Source: Campylobacteraceae bacterium (GTDB lineage Bacteria > Campylobacterota > Campylobacteria > Campylobacterales > Sulfurovaceae). Taken from it: DNA of 10,635 nt. Below the pieces are notes generated by a model. It made no database searches. It was not told where the DNA came from and saw nothing but the letters and a program-made list of their open reading frames with translations. Location: assembly GCA_027063325.1 (NCBI GenBank), contig JAMOSA010000201.1:1-10635 (forward strand). The letters are read 5' to 3'. A program made the translations under genes and the position numbers. Within the stretch, counting starts at the first letter, position 1; each line of letters begins with the position of its first letter. Shown here piece after piece: positions 1 to 7,762 of the stretch.

Positions 1-31
1 TAGATAGTTATCTTATATTAAACTATCACTT

Positions 32-1150
32 CTATGGCACTATCAACTCATTATTTACTACTCTACCATATAGTGCTATAGATATATTTTTGATATCTAT
101 TAAAGTAGTAACTCTTTGTAGGTTTGAGCTTTTTAATATATTTTCACTGCTTTTAATATAACTATTTACCTCATATCTTTTGTATTTTGGTATCAAATTA
201 TCACAACATGGCAAAATCTCATATGCTCTTTTACCATTTGGATAGTATTTGTGAACATAGCTTAGATAGTATTTTGTATTGGATATTTTTGCAATAGAGT
301 TATCTTTTGTAATCTCTAACTCCAATATCAAGCCCATACTTCTACCCACTCTTTGCTGATTAGATAAGAAATTACCCAAAGAGTAAGCAACAATTTTTGT
401 AGAGTTTTTATCCTTGGTATAAGATACAGGTTGTATCACATGAGGATGAGAACCTATAACAATATCCACACCACTATCCAATAAAAGCTTTGCCCATCTT
501 TTTTGAAATCTGTTTGGAGTATGCTTATACTGCTCTCCCCAATGCAAAAATACAATCAACTTATCAATATTTCTACTTTTAGCATTGGTTATATCTTTTA
601 GTACTTTATCTTTTGAGATTCTATTTACAATACAAGGCTTTTTTACATATATACCATTTGTATCCTGGGTATAATTGAGCAATCCCACCTTGATATTATC
701 TTTTGAAAGTATCAACAAATTATTAGTATCTCTATCTTTAGATGAAACAAAAGTACCTGTATGCAAAACTCCTATACTATTTAGGGTATCTATTGTTCTT
801 TTTATACCTCTACAACCTCTATCAGCAGAGTGATTATTGGCAGTTACCAATACATTGATACCAGCTCTGTTTATAGCTTCAGCCAGTGCATCTGGTGATG
901 AGAATTGCGGAAAACCGCTATATGGTTCTCCTGCAAATGTCAATTCTAAATTGGCTATAGTATAATCTGCTCTCTTTAGCAAAGGGGATATATATCTAAA
1001 TACACTATCATAACTGTATAAATCACTCTTTGAATTATATGCTGCTTTTATTTGGGTATGATGACCCATAATATCACCTACAAATATAAGCTTCATACTC
1101 TGTGAAAAAAGTAAATTAAAAAACACTACTAACAAGAATAGAAATCTCAA
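32..1150 (-). CDS. Secreted CapA-family (PGA_cap) metallophosphatase-fold protein
   Basis: This 372-residue protein starts with TTG, which overlaps the dnaX stop (TTGA). Residues 1-18 form a short signal peptide or membrane anchor: an Arg, then a very hydrophobic run ending near LLFSQS, which predicts a periplasmic protein. A start at Met19 would remove it. The body has the metallophosphoesterase-like motifs of the capsule-synthesis CapA family: FVGDIM (23-28), NLEL (67-70), TANNHSADRG (103-112), FLHWGEQ (201-207), GSHPHVIQP (233-241) and YSLGNFLSN (256-264). Acidic and His metal ligands are kept (Asp26, Asn106, His107, His203, His235, His237). The founding members make poly-gamma-glutamate, but no capB or capC partner is in view, so that role is not supported here. 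An envelope polymer or phosphate-ester role is inferred. The family is sure, the function unknown. Confidence 0.85.
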   Translation of the reverse strand: MRFLFLLVVFFNLLFSQSMKLIFVGDIMGHHTQIKAAYNSKSDLYSYDSVFRYISPLLKRADYTIANLELTFAGEPYSGFPQFSSPDALAEAINRAGINVLVTANNHSADRGCRGIKRTIDTLNSIGVLHTGTFVSSKDRDTNNLLILSKDNIKVGLLNYTQDTNGIYVKKPCIVNRISKDKVLKDITNAKSRNIDKLIVFLHWGEQYKHTPNRFQKRWAKLLLDSGVDIVIGSHPHVIQPVSYTKDKNSTKIVAYSLGNFLSNQQRVGRSMGLILELEITKDNSIAKISNTKYYLSYVHKYYPNGKRAYEILPCCDNLIPKYKRYEVNSYIKSSENILKSSNLQRVTTLIDIKNISIALYGRVVNNELIVP

Positions 1151-2769
1151 CTCTTTTTCCTAATTCTTATCTTTTTGGGTTGGAGTAACTCTATAGCCTC
1201 TTTTACCATTGGCTCATTTAACAGTTCCTTTTGGGGGTCTATCTCTTTGGAAGCTTCTGTATTGCCTATATCTGGATTGATACAACTTGATGGTATCAAA
1301 GTAGAGTTTGTCTCAACAGACTCTTTTGGCATACTACTTTTAGATTCAACTATACTATTTTGTTGTTTAATAGTTCTATTTTCTATTTTTGTACCTACCC
1401 CAAATATCTCTTCTACAAATGTCCGAATTAAACTCCAGTGATTGATAAGCATCTTTTTATCTTTGCCCTCAGCACTAGATTTCCAAACCAAATGACCATT
1501 GGCAAATGATTCAAACTCAATAGTTCTCTCAAAACATTCACCCAAATCATAATCTCTATCATAAAGCTTCTTTACAAGCTCTTTAAATCCCAAAACTCCA
1601 TTTGGTACAACAGTAGCACTACTGCTATACTCTTTTTGTGGAATTTGTTTTGAAACAGTGTTGGGTGTAACAGGCTGAATTGGAGTAATAATCTTTGGTT
1701 TATTGCATACTTCACTCTGCAAAGACTCTATAACCTCATCTATATCTTTTATATATAGTGCCTCCATCATTTTAAAAAGTACCAAAGAGAGTACAAATTC
1801 ACCATCACTACCCAAAGAGAGCAACTCTTTGCCACTGGCTATTGCTCTAAAGAATCTATCCAAAACAAGAGGGGTAAATCTGCTATCACTGCCAAAGAGT
1901 ATATCTTTTAGATGTATGATAAGTTCATCAAGTATCATTTCTGCTTCATATTCACTAGAGTATTTTATAAATTCAAGTACTCTTTTTTTGTCTTTGGCAA
2001 CTATTGCATCTAACAAATCCTGTAAAACAGAGGGTTCTATAATACCAAGCATTGTAGTAACAGTGGCTACATCTATTTTTGTATGTGCATATACAATAGC
2101 TTGATCCAAAAGGGTTAAAGAGTCTCTCAGGCTTCCTGCTCCACTTCTTGATATTATCTCTATAGCTTCCACTTCATAAGATATATTCTCAAGATTTAAT
2201 ATATGCTCAAGATGACTTGTAACCAATTTTTGTGGAATCTTTTTGAATCTAAAATGCTGAACACGCGAAAGTATAGTAGCTGGTAATTTGAGAGGATCAG
2301 TAGTTGCTAGTATAAATTTGACAAAATCAGGAGGCTCTTCTAATGTCTTTAGCAGAGCATTAAAGGCTTGGGTTGTTAGCATATGGACTTCATCTATAAT
2401 AAATATTTTATATCTGCCACTGCTTGGTTTGTATTTGGTATGCTCAATAAGCTCTTTTATATCATCAATACCGCGATTACTTGCAGCATCCATCTCAATA
2501 ATATCAATATGCCTGTTCTCATTTGCCATCACACAATGCATACACTCCTGACATGGCTTTGAAGTAGGTCCTTTTTCACACAAAAGTGCTTTGGCAAATA
2601 TTCTGGCTGTTGAAGTCTTGCCACTGCCTCTTAGACCAGAAAAGAGATATGCATGTGAGAGCCTACCACTATCTAATGCCTGTGAAAGAGTTTGAGAGAT
2701 AGCCTCCTGTCCTACCAAGTCATCAAAAGAGCTTGGTCTGTATTTTCTTGCTAAAGCCAATGCCACCAT
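1147..2769 (-). CDS. dnaX: DNA polymerase III clamp-loader subunit (tau/gamma)
   Basis: DnaX is the ATPase of the clamp loader that places the beta clamp on DNA. Starting at ATG 2769 it has 540 residues (MVALALARKYRPSSF; GTG at 2766 is equally possible). AAA+ motifs are complete: Walker A GLRGSGKT (45-52), a four-cysteine zinc module (Cys64, 73, 76, 79), Walker B IIDEVHM (124-130), LATTDP (154-159) as sensor 1, SRV with the arginine finger Arg169, and GSLRD (212-216) as sensor 2. The collar domain runs to about 350, followed by a Pro/Ser/Thr-rich linker, a conserved block near 390-460 and a basic tail (PKKIRIRKK). No A-AAA-AAG slippery heptamer was found, so a separate gamma form is not supported. 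It follows carA, and its TGA overlaps the TTG of the next gene. Confidence 0.95.
   Translation of the reverse strand: MVALALARKYRPSSFDDLVGQEAISQTLSQALDSGRLSHAYLFSGLRGSGKTSTARIFAKALLCEKGPTSKPCQECMHCVMANENRHIDIIEMDAASNRGIDDIKELIEHTKYKPSSGRYKIFIIDEVHMLTTQAFNALLKTLEEPPDFVKFILATTDPLKLPATILSRVQHFRFKKIPQKLVTSHLEHILNLENISYEVEAIEIISRSGAGSLRDSLTLLDQAIVYAHTKIDVATVTTMLGIIEPSVLQDLLDAIVAKDKKRVLEFIKYSSEYEAEMILDELIIHLKDILFGSDSRFTPLVLDRFFRAIASGKELLSLGSDGEFVLSLVLFKMMEALYIKDIDEVIESLQSEVCNKPKIITPIQPVTPNTVSKQIPQKEYSSSATVVPNGVLGFKELVKKLYDRDYDLGECFERTIEFESFANGHLVWKSSAEGKDKKMLINHWSLIRTFVEEIFGVGTKIENRTIKQQNSIVESKSSMPKESVETNSTLIPSSCINPDIGNTEASKEIDPQKELLNEPMVKEAIELLQPKKIRIRKKS
1158..1161 (-). promoter_or_regulatory. 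Ribosome binding site of the CapA-family gene, inside dnaX
   Basis: On the minus strand AGGA lies 7 nt before the TTG at 1150-1148. No comparable site precedes the first in-frame ATG (residue 19), so the TTG start is preferred. Confidence 0.55.
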
Positions 2770-2772
2770 AAG

Positions 2773-2778
2773 CTCCTT
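2773..2778 (-). promoter_or_regulatory. Ribosome binding site that decides the dnaX start
   Basis: On the minus strand AAGGAG lies 3 nt before ATG (2769-2767) and 6 nt before the adjoining GTG (2766-2764). It is downstream of the TTG that opens the longer frame at 2799, so that TTG cannot be the start it serves. Confidence 0.75.
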
Positions 2779-2822
2779 ATATAATATTGACTCTGACAAT
2801 CAGATAAACTATCCAAACAACC

Positions 2823-3941
2823 CTATAGCATAGAGAAGAACTCTTTGAATATATATGCACTCTCATGTGGTCCTGGACTAGCTTCTGGGTGGTGCTGTAC
2901 AGAGAGTATAGGAGTATTTTTGTATCTAAGTCCCTCTATTGTATTATCAAATAAATTTGTATGAGTTACCTCTGCTACTTCTGTAATATTTGCAGGTACA
3001 TTATAGTTGTGGTTTTGGGCAGTAATCTCTACTTTGCCACTTTTATGATTTTTTACAGGGTGATTACCCCCATGGTGACCAAATTTCAATTTGTAAGTAT
3101 CATACCCATGAGCAATGGATAACATTTGATGCCCAAGACATATTCCAAACATAGGAATTTTTGCCTCTATCAATTCTTGGATTTTACTCTTTTCTTGCTC
3201 TAGTATCAAAGGATCTCCAGGTCCATTTGACAGAAATACCCCATCAATCTTGCCATCTTTATATCTCTTGATAACATCTGAAGCTGGTGTAGTATTTGGT
3301 ACTACAGTAACCTCTATTCCCACATTTGTAAGTTCATTAAGAATATTTCTTTTGATACCAAAATCATAAGCTACTATCTTTTTGGTAGTCTTTGGTATAG
3401 AGTAAGAGAATGTTTTTGTATCAAATCTACCCTCTTTGTGAATATACTCTACTGTTGTACTAACCTCATCTATATAGTTAATCTCTTCAATTCTCTTAGA
3501 GTTTGCAAGTATTGCTCTAAGTTCATCTTTGTCATGAATCTCTGTAGAAGCTATCATCTCCATAGCCCCTTCACTTCTTAGCATTCGTGTAATATATCTG
3601 GTATCTATATTATATATACCCATTACTCCAAATCTCTTAAGCAGTGAATCCAAAGACTCTTCAGCTCTGAAGTTGGAGTAGTCTGGCTGATAGTTGCGTA
3701 CCAATATCCCTTTGCAGAATGCTCCCCTACTCTCCATATCCTGAGCATTGCACCCTACTATTCCAATCTCTGGCATGGTAAAGGTTACAAACTGTCCTGC
3801 ATAACTTGGATCTGTTACTATCTCCTGGTAACCAGTCATTGATGTATTAAATACAATCTCTCCTACACTGGTTCCATCTGCTCCAAAACTCTGAGCCTCC
3901 AAAAACAGCCCATTTTCCAAATATATTGATACTCTATTCAT
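2823..3941 (-). CDS. carA: Carbamoyl-phosphate synthase small (glutaminase) subunit
   Basis: CarA hydrolyses glutamine and channels ammonia to CarB, giving carbamoyl phosphate for pyrimidines and arginine. I start it at ATG 3941, giving 372 residues beginning MNRVSIYLENG. A frame opening two codons earlier at a TTG lacks a usable ribosome binding site. The N-terminal CPSase small-chain domain covers about 1-150. The class I glutamine amidotransferase domain follows, with LSNGPGDP (237-244), the nucleophile Cys268 in FGICLGHQM, and the His351/Glu353 pair in VQHHPEASPGPHE. The triad is intact. carB is not adjacent; dnaX follows after 53 nt. A neighbour in the same direction, argC, uses the same arginine branch, but at a distance, so I do not claim co-regulation. 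Confidence 0.96.
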   Translation of the reverse strand: MNRVSIYLENGLFLEAQSFGADGTSVGEIVFNTSMTGYQEIVTDPSYAGQFVTFTMPEIGIVGCNAQDMESRGAFCKGILVRNYQPDYSNFRAEESLDSLLKRFGVMGIYNIDTRYITRMLRSEGAMEMIASTEIHDKDELRAILANSKRIEEINYIDEVSTTVEYIHKEGRFDTKTFSYSIPKTTKKIVAYDFGIKRNILNELTNVGIEVTVVPNTTPASDVIKRYKDGKIDGVFLSNGPGDPLILEQEKSKIQELIEAKIPMFGICLGHQMLSIAHGYDTYKLKFGHHGGNHPVKNHKSGKVEITAQNHNYNVPANITEVAEVTHTNLFDNTIEGLRYKNTPILSVQHHPEASPGPHESAYIFKEFFSML

Positions 3942-3948
3942 ATGCAAA

Positions 3949-3954
3949 CCCCTT
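3949..3954 (-). promoter_or_regulatory. Ribosome binding site that decides the carA start
   Basis: On the minus strand AAGGGG lies 7 nt before the ATG at 3941-3939, but only 1 nt before the in-frame TTG at 3947. The spacing selects the ATG. Confidence 0.75.
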
Positions 3955-3965
3955 TTTTGATAACT

Positions 3966-4517
3966 CTATAAAAACCCTCGTCTTTTTAACTCTTCTTCAT
4001 ACAATCTCTCATATAACAATTCATACTCATAAGAGCCTGGGATTACCTCTTTTTTCATTTTTCTAATTTTGTCATATACTATATCATCTATCTCATCATA
4101 CGCTTTGGCATAAGTCTTGAATGACTTGAATATAATATTTTTGACTTGAATATCACTCACATCATAATCTATCAGATAATTTTCATAAAGTTCATCTAAT
4201 ATTGTATGTGAAAGATCACTATATCTGTCATCATAATTTATAATTACATCAAACTCCGGAGCCAATTTCTTTTTTATCATAAAAAAGAGTTGCCCCTCGT
4301 TGGCATGTTGAAACTCTATCTCATCATAATTTTCATCAATTATCTCTTTGACTTTTGCATCCAATGCTCTTTCTTGCTGCAAATTTGCATCAATAACCTC
4401 TTTTACCTTCTTAGCTACTGCTTCTTTACCTTTAGAGAGTGTTACAAAAGGGGCATTTGCCAAATCTATAGCCACCTTGTTTGCTACATATTGGGTCTGG
4501 TTCTCTTTTAGTCTCAT
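3966..4517 (-). CDS. DUF507 family protein, two tandem domains
   Basis: This 183-residue, highly charged, mostly helical protein has no signal peptide or membrane segment. It matches the DUF507 family, whose function is unknown. The C-terminal half ends in the family pattern: IDDIVYDKI (143-151), IPGSYEYELL (159-168) and LYEEELKRRG (172-181). The N-terminal half (about 27-90) looks like a diverged second copy, with VKEIIDENYDEIEF (56-69) and LFFMIKKKLAPEF (77-89). The gene lies between purA and carA, as I recall for the Campylobacter jejuni homologue Cj1495c, so it is a reliable phylum marker. The 24-nt gaps on both sides suggest one operon. No function should be assigned. Confidence 0.85.
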   Translation of the reverse strand: MRLKENQTQYVANKVAIDLANAPFVTLSKGKEAVAKKVKEVIDANLQQERALDAKVKEIIDENYDEIEFQHANEGQLFFMIKKKLAPEFDVIINYDDRYSDLSHTILDELYENYLIDYDVSDIQVKNIIFKSFKTYAKAYDEIDDIVYDKIRKMKKEVIPGSYEYELLYERLYEEELKRRGFL

Positions 4518-4521
4518 AATT

Positions 4522-4527
4522 CCCCTT
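4522..4527 (-). promoter_or_regulatory. Ribosome binding site of the DUF507 gene
   Basis: On the minus strand AAGGGG lies 4 nt before the ATG at 4517-4515, in the 23-nt gap after purA. It fixes the start at MRLKENQ. Confidence 0.65.
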
Positions 4528-4540
4528 TAAATATATCAAT

Positions 4541-5797
4541 TTAATCTCTAACTATCGTATCTTCTCGCTCTGGAGATGTAGATATAATACCCATCTTGCA
4601 CCCTATCATCTGCTCAAGTGCTTCTATATAATCTTTTGCCTCTTGTGGCAACTTGTCAAACTCTCTTACTCCACGACTGCTCTTCCAACCCTTAAAGGTG
4701 GTATATACAGGTTCAACTCCCTCAAGGTCATATGGTACATAATCTATCTCTTTACCCTCAAACCTGTATGCTGTGCATACTTTTATCTCTTTGAAACCAT
4801 CAAGTACATCCAGCTTCATCAAAGCTACTCTGTCAACTCCATTGATTCTGACAGCATGTTTTGTAGCAACTGCATCAAACCAACCGCATCTTCTTGGTCT
4901 GCCTGTGGTGGTACCAAACTCATGACCATTTTCTCTAAGTCTCTTGCCATCTTTGCTAAAATCTTCACTTGGAAATGGTCCATTACCTACTCTTGTACAG
5001 TAGGCTTTGGCAATCCCTGTAACTTTGCCTATATCTTTTGGATTTATACCAAGTCCGCTACAGGCACCTGCACTTACTGTTGTAGAACTGGTTACATATG
5101 GATATGTTCCATGATCAATATCTAGCATAGTACCCTGAGCTCCTTCAAGCAGTACCTTTTTGTTGCTATCCAAAGCTCTCCAAAGCAACAAAGTAGTATC
5201 TGTAATATAAGGCTCCAATACCTCTTTATATGACTCTAACTCTTTGAGCAGAGTATCATACTCAGGAGACTCTACACCCATAGCTTCAAATACAGCTCTA
5301 TTCATCTCAAAGTAATCAACTATCTTTTGTGCCAATCTCTTTGGGTGTAACAATTCTCCTACTCTATGACCTACTCTAGCTACCTTATCACCATAAGCTG
5401 GTCCTATTCCCTTACCAGTAGTCCCTATAGCCTTGTCACCCTTCATTCTCTCTCTGGCTTGATCTATTCTGGCATGATATGGCAGCAGTAGATGAGCTTT
5501 GTCAGATATAAAAAGTCGTCCTTTTAAATTATCAAATTGACTCATCTCTTTGATAAAATCAACCGGAGAGAGTACTACACCATTACCTACTATATTTTGT
5601 GCCTTTGGATTAAGTACACCAGATGGTATCAAGTGTAAAGCATACTTTTTATCTCCTACTACTATAGTATGACCAGCATTGTGTCCACCAGCAAAACGAC
5701 ACACAATATCATGAGTTTGTGCCATATGATCTACTATTTTACCTTTTCCCTCATCTCCCCACTGGAGTCCTACAATCAAATCGGCTTTAACCGACAT
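4541..5797 (-). CDS. purA: Adenylosuccinate synthetase
   Basis: PurA joins IMP and aspartate with GTP hydrolysis to give adenylosuccinate, the committed step to AMP. The 418-residue length is usual for the family. The N-terminal GTP/Mg loop LQWGDEGKGK (11-20) holds the catalytic Asp14, and AGHTIV (41-46) holds the catalytic His43. IMP-binding stretches follow: GTTGKGIGPAYGDK (125-138), GAQGTMLDIDHGTYP (219-233), and TTTGRPRRCGW (296-306) with the switch-loop arginines. The guanine-binding end is marked by KLDVLDG (328-334) and STSPER near the C-terminus. Its ATG shares one base with the hisZ TGA, and the DUF507 gene follows after 23 nt. No residue looks damaged. Confidence 0.97.
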   Translation of the reverse strand: MSVKADLIVGLQWGDEGKGKIVDHMAQTHDIVCRFAGGHNAGHTIVVGDKKYALHLIPSGVLNPKAQNIVGNGVVLSPVDFIKEMSQFDNLKGRLFISDKAHLLLPYHARIDQARERMKGDKAIGTTGKGIGPAYGDKVARVGHRVGELLHPKRLAQKIVDYFEMNRAVFEAMGVESPEYDTLLKELESYKEVLEPYITDTTLLLWRALDSNKKVLLEGAQGTMLDIDHGTYPYVTSSTTVSAGACSGLGINPKDIGKVTGIAKAYCTRVGNGPFPSEDFSKDGKRLRENGHEFGTTTGRPRRCGWFDAVATKHAVRINGVDRVALMKLDVLDGFKEIKVCTAYRFEGKEIDYVPYDLEGVEPVYTTFKGWKSSRGVREFDKLPQEAKDYIEALEQMIGCKMGIISTSPEREDTIVRD

Positions 5798-6645
5798 CAG
5801 CTATCCTTTTGCATTTTTTTTGCAATACATGCATCAGTATGGAGCGAAAAGCCCACCGCCTTTAGTCTATCTACACTATAACTGCCACCACGCATATATA
5901 GGGTATTATCTTCAAAGAATCTAAATACCAATGAGTCATAATATCTAAGCCTGGCATAATAGAGTGGTGATATGACAATATTTGGATACTCAATCAATTT
6001 AACTGCATCTGATATTTTGGATAATTCATTTGCTATATCATTTGGAAACATTGAGAGATCATCTAATTGGGATATACTATCTATATGAATCAATCTCTCT
6101 ATCCACTCCAAGCCACTCTCTAGCATCTTTTCCAAATTCATAGATTTAATATCATCTATGGATATACCATATTTACTACTTAGTAGTTTTGGTATTGCAA
6201 TATTTGCAACTTGCAGTATTGGCTCTATATCCAGTGAATCCAATAAAGATATTGCATCTTTGCAAACTCCTGCAAAATCACCTTCAATTACTTCAGCTCC
6301 TATTTGATAATGTTCATTGGTAGGATATGTATATACCGGTTGAATATAAAACCATCTATTTTCACTACTGCTTCTGCCTAGTCTTTGTGTAGCAATCCTG
6401 ACTACATCAGTAGTTGAATCGGCTCTTAGTGTAACAGCATGGTTTGAGCTGTCATTTAATCTAATCAACTCTTTGGTATCATCAAAACTCTCATGTTGGT
6501 GATAGGAAAAGAGTGGTGTTACCATCTCACTATACCCCAAACTCTCAAGAAGATTAGCCGATATTGACTCTATCTCTCTTTTGATTTTGGCACTCTTTGC
6601 AAAATAGAGTCTGCTACCTGCTGGTATCTCATGCTCAAATATCAT
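5797..6645 (-). CDS. hisZ: HisZ-like ATP phosphoribosyltransferase regulatory subunit
   Basis: This 282-residue protein resembles the catalytic core of histidyl-tRNA synthetase without the C-terminal anticodon-binding domain, which is the layout of HisZ. HisZ does not charge tRNA; it joins short-form HisG to form the active, histidine-sensitive enzyme that starts histidine biosynthesis. Class II traces are visible: a motif-2-like TLRADSTTDVVR (72-83), the segment FYIQPVYTYPT (99-109) with QIGAEVIEG (114-122), RLRYYDSLVF (232-241) in place of the HisRS RGLDYY segment, and a motif-3-like MRGGSYSVDRL (251-261). It is shorter than most HisZ proteins (over 300 residues). The ATG overlaps the aminotransferase stop (ATGA), and its own TGA overlaps the purA ATG by 1 nt. 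A hisZ-purA neighbourhood is also known in other proteobacteria, which supports the call. Confidence 0.8.
   Translation of the reverse strand: MIFEHEIPAGSRLYFAKSAKIKREIESISANLLESLGYSEMVTPLFSYHQHESFDDTKELIRLNDSSNHAVTLRADSTTDVVRIATQRLGRSSSENRWFYIQPVYTYPTNEHYQIGAEVIEGDFAGVCKDAISLLDSLDIEPILQVANIAIPKLLSSKYGISIDDIKSMNLEKMLESGLEWIERLIHIDSISQLDDLSMFPNDIANELSKISDAVKLIEYPNIVISPLYYARLRYYDSLVFRFFEDNTLYMRGGSYSVDRLKAVGFSLHTDACIAKKMQKDS
5804..5808 (-). promoter_or_regulatory. Ribosome binding site of purA, inside hisZ
   Basis: On the minus strand AAGGA ends 6 nt before the purA ATG (5797-5795), within the last codons of hisZ. It supports coupled translation across the TGATG junction. Confidence 0.7.
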
Positions 6646-7757
6646 ATCTTGGATTCTCCAAAATAGTTTTCATTAAATATTCTGTTTGCACTACCATCAT
6701 ACTTCCGTCTGTTCAAATCAGCAAGAGCCAACTCCACAGCATTTACAACCCATGACATTTGGTATGGAGGAATAAGTCCCATTTGATTGATACGGAATAT
6801 TTTACCCTTGAGGTGATCTTGCCCACCTGCTACATTGACTTGATAACTATTTTTGAGAATTTTTCTAATCTCTTCTGCATCTTTGTCATATATCGTACTC
6901 ATAGCCAAAGCAGGAGCATCTGGGTATATTTGTAACCCTATAGACTCCAATGCCTTTTGTGTAGCATTGGCTCTGTTTTTTGTATCCTTGTAGAGTTGTT
7001 CTAAACCTCCACTTTTGGCTATCTCATCAAATACAGCATTAAGACCTATAATCAAAGTAGTAGCTGCTGTATATGCAGTTGTATTTTTCCTCTGCTTTTT
7101 TATCTCTGAAGATAGATTAAAATAGTAATCCCTACCATCACCTATTCTATCTATGGCATACTCACTAAGCCCAATCATAGCAAGACCAGGAGGAAGCATC
7201 AAAGCTTTTTGGCTACCAGCTATAAGTATATCAATATTGGTAGTATCTATATACTCAACACCAACAGCAGTAATACCATCTGCAATCACTGCAATATCTC
7301 TGTTTTGGGATTTGATATACTCTGCAATCTCTTCAACAGGGTGTCTTAAGCCACCTGCACTTTCACATACCTGAATACATACTGTATCAATATCTGGCTC
7401 TTTTTCAAGTATCAAAGCTATATCTTCAACCTGTGCAGGTTGATTCCACTCATACTCAAGTACCACCGATTCAAATCCAAAAGATTCAACTATTTTGCCA
7501 AATCTTTCACCAAATTTACCGGCATTTATACTAAGAGCTTTCTTTTGACAAATATTAACAACAGCAGCTTGCATAGCACCTGTTCCAGAACTTGCCAACA
7601 TTACAGCCTCTTCCATGCCAAAGAGTTTCAATAAGTTTGCTCTAGCAGATGCAAATATAGCCTCAAACTCTGGTGTTCTGTGATGCAAAGTCGGTGTAGC
7701 CATAGCAAGTCTGACAGATTCAGGTACTGGTGTAGGTCCTGGTGTAAATAGGAGCAT
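6642..7757 (-). CDS. Class V PLP-dependent aminotransferase, alanine/serine-glyoxylate (pyruvate) type
   Basis: This 371-residue cytoplasmic enzyme belongs to fold-type I, class V. Visible motifs are TPGPTPVP (5-12), the phosphate-binding SSGTGAMQAA (56-65), Asp160 in IADGITAVG for the pyridine nitrogen, and SQKAL with Lys184, the expected Schiff-base lysine. A basic residue in FRINQMG (Arg322) probably binds the substrate carboxylate. The family includes alanine-glyoxylate, serine-glyoxylate and serine-pyruvate aminotransferases. Relatives are sometimes mislabelled as a soluble hydrogenase subunit, and nothing here supports that. The usual E-[ST]-S-T-G segment reads ESAGG (132-136), so the exact substrate is uncertain. 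A phosphoserine aminotransferase role is possible but not supported. It is the first gene after the promoter and overlaps hisZ by ATGA. Confidence 0.87.
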   Translation of the reverse strand: MLLFTPGPTPVPESVRLAMATPTLHHRTPEFEAIFASARANLLKLFGMEEAVMLASSGTGAMQAAVVNICQKKALSINAGKFGERFGKIVESFGFESVVLEYEWNQPAQVEDIALILEKEPDIDTVCIQVCESAGGLRHPVEEIAEYIKSQNRDIAVIADGITAVGVEYIDTTNIDILIAGSQKALMLPPGLAMIGLSEYAIDRIGDGRDYYFNLSSEIKKQRKNTTAYTAATTLIIGLNAVFDEIAKSGGLEQLYKDTKNRANATQKALESIGLQIYPDAPALAMSTIYDKDAEEIRKILKNSYQVNVAGGQDHLKGKIFRINQMGLIPPYQMSWVVNAVELALADLNRRKYDGSANRIFNENYFGESKI

Positions 7758-7762
7758 AACGA

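Noticed and set aside
3..27. Inverted repeat GATAGTT/AACTATC just after the CapA-family stop as a terminator
   Set aside because: The stem is 7 bp with only two G-C pairs and an 11-nt loop, and no T-run can be seen because the window ends. Too weak to annotate.
32..1150. Poly-gamma-glutamate capsule operon
   Set aside because: CapA-family proteins are widespread without capsule synthesis; no capB (ligase) or capC gene is nearby.
1980..1992. Run of seven A on the dnaX coding strand as a possible tau/gamma frameshift site
   Set aside because: The reading frame gives C-AAA-AAA-AGA, not the A-AAA-AAG heptamer, and the site falls inside the collar domain (about residue 260), too early for a gamma product. 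A second site, GAT-AAA-AAG near 1452, also lacks the needed pattern.
2792..2804. Small hairpin TCTGA-3-TCAGA between carA and dnaX
   Set aside because: Arms of 5 bp and no following T-run. The nearby TATTAT lies too close to the dnaX ribosome binding site to be a -10 element.
4643..5125. Open frames on the plus strand, the longest here and others opposite dnaX, argC and the aminotransferase
   Set aside because: All lie antisense to well-conserved genes, have no family motifs, and are explained by the composition of the coding strand opposite.
6642..7757. Soluble hydrogenase small subunit
   Set aside because: This label circulates for close relatives, but the protein has a complete PLP aminotransferase motif set with Lys184 and no metal-binding cysteine pattern of hydrogenases.
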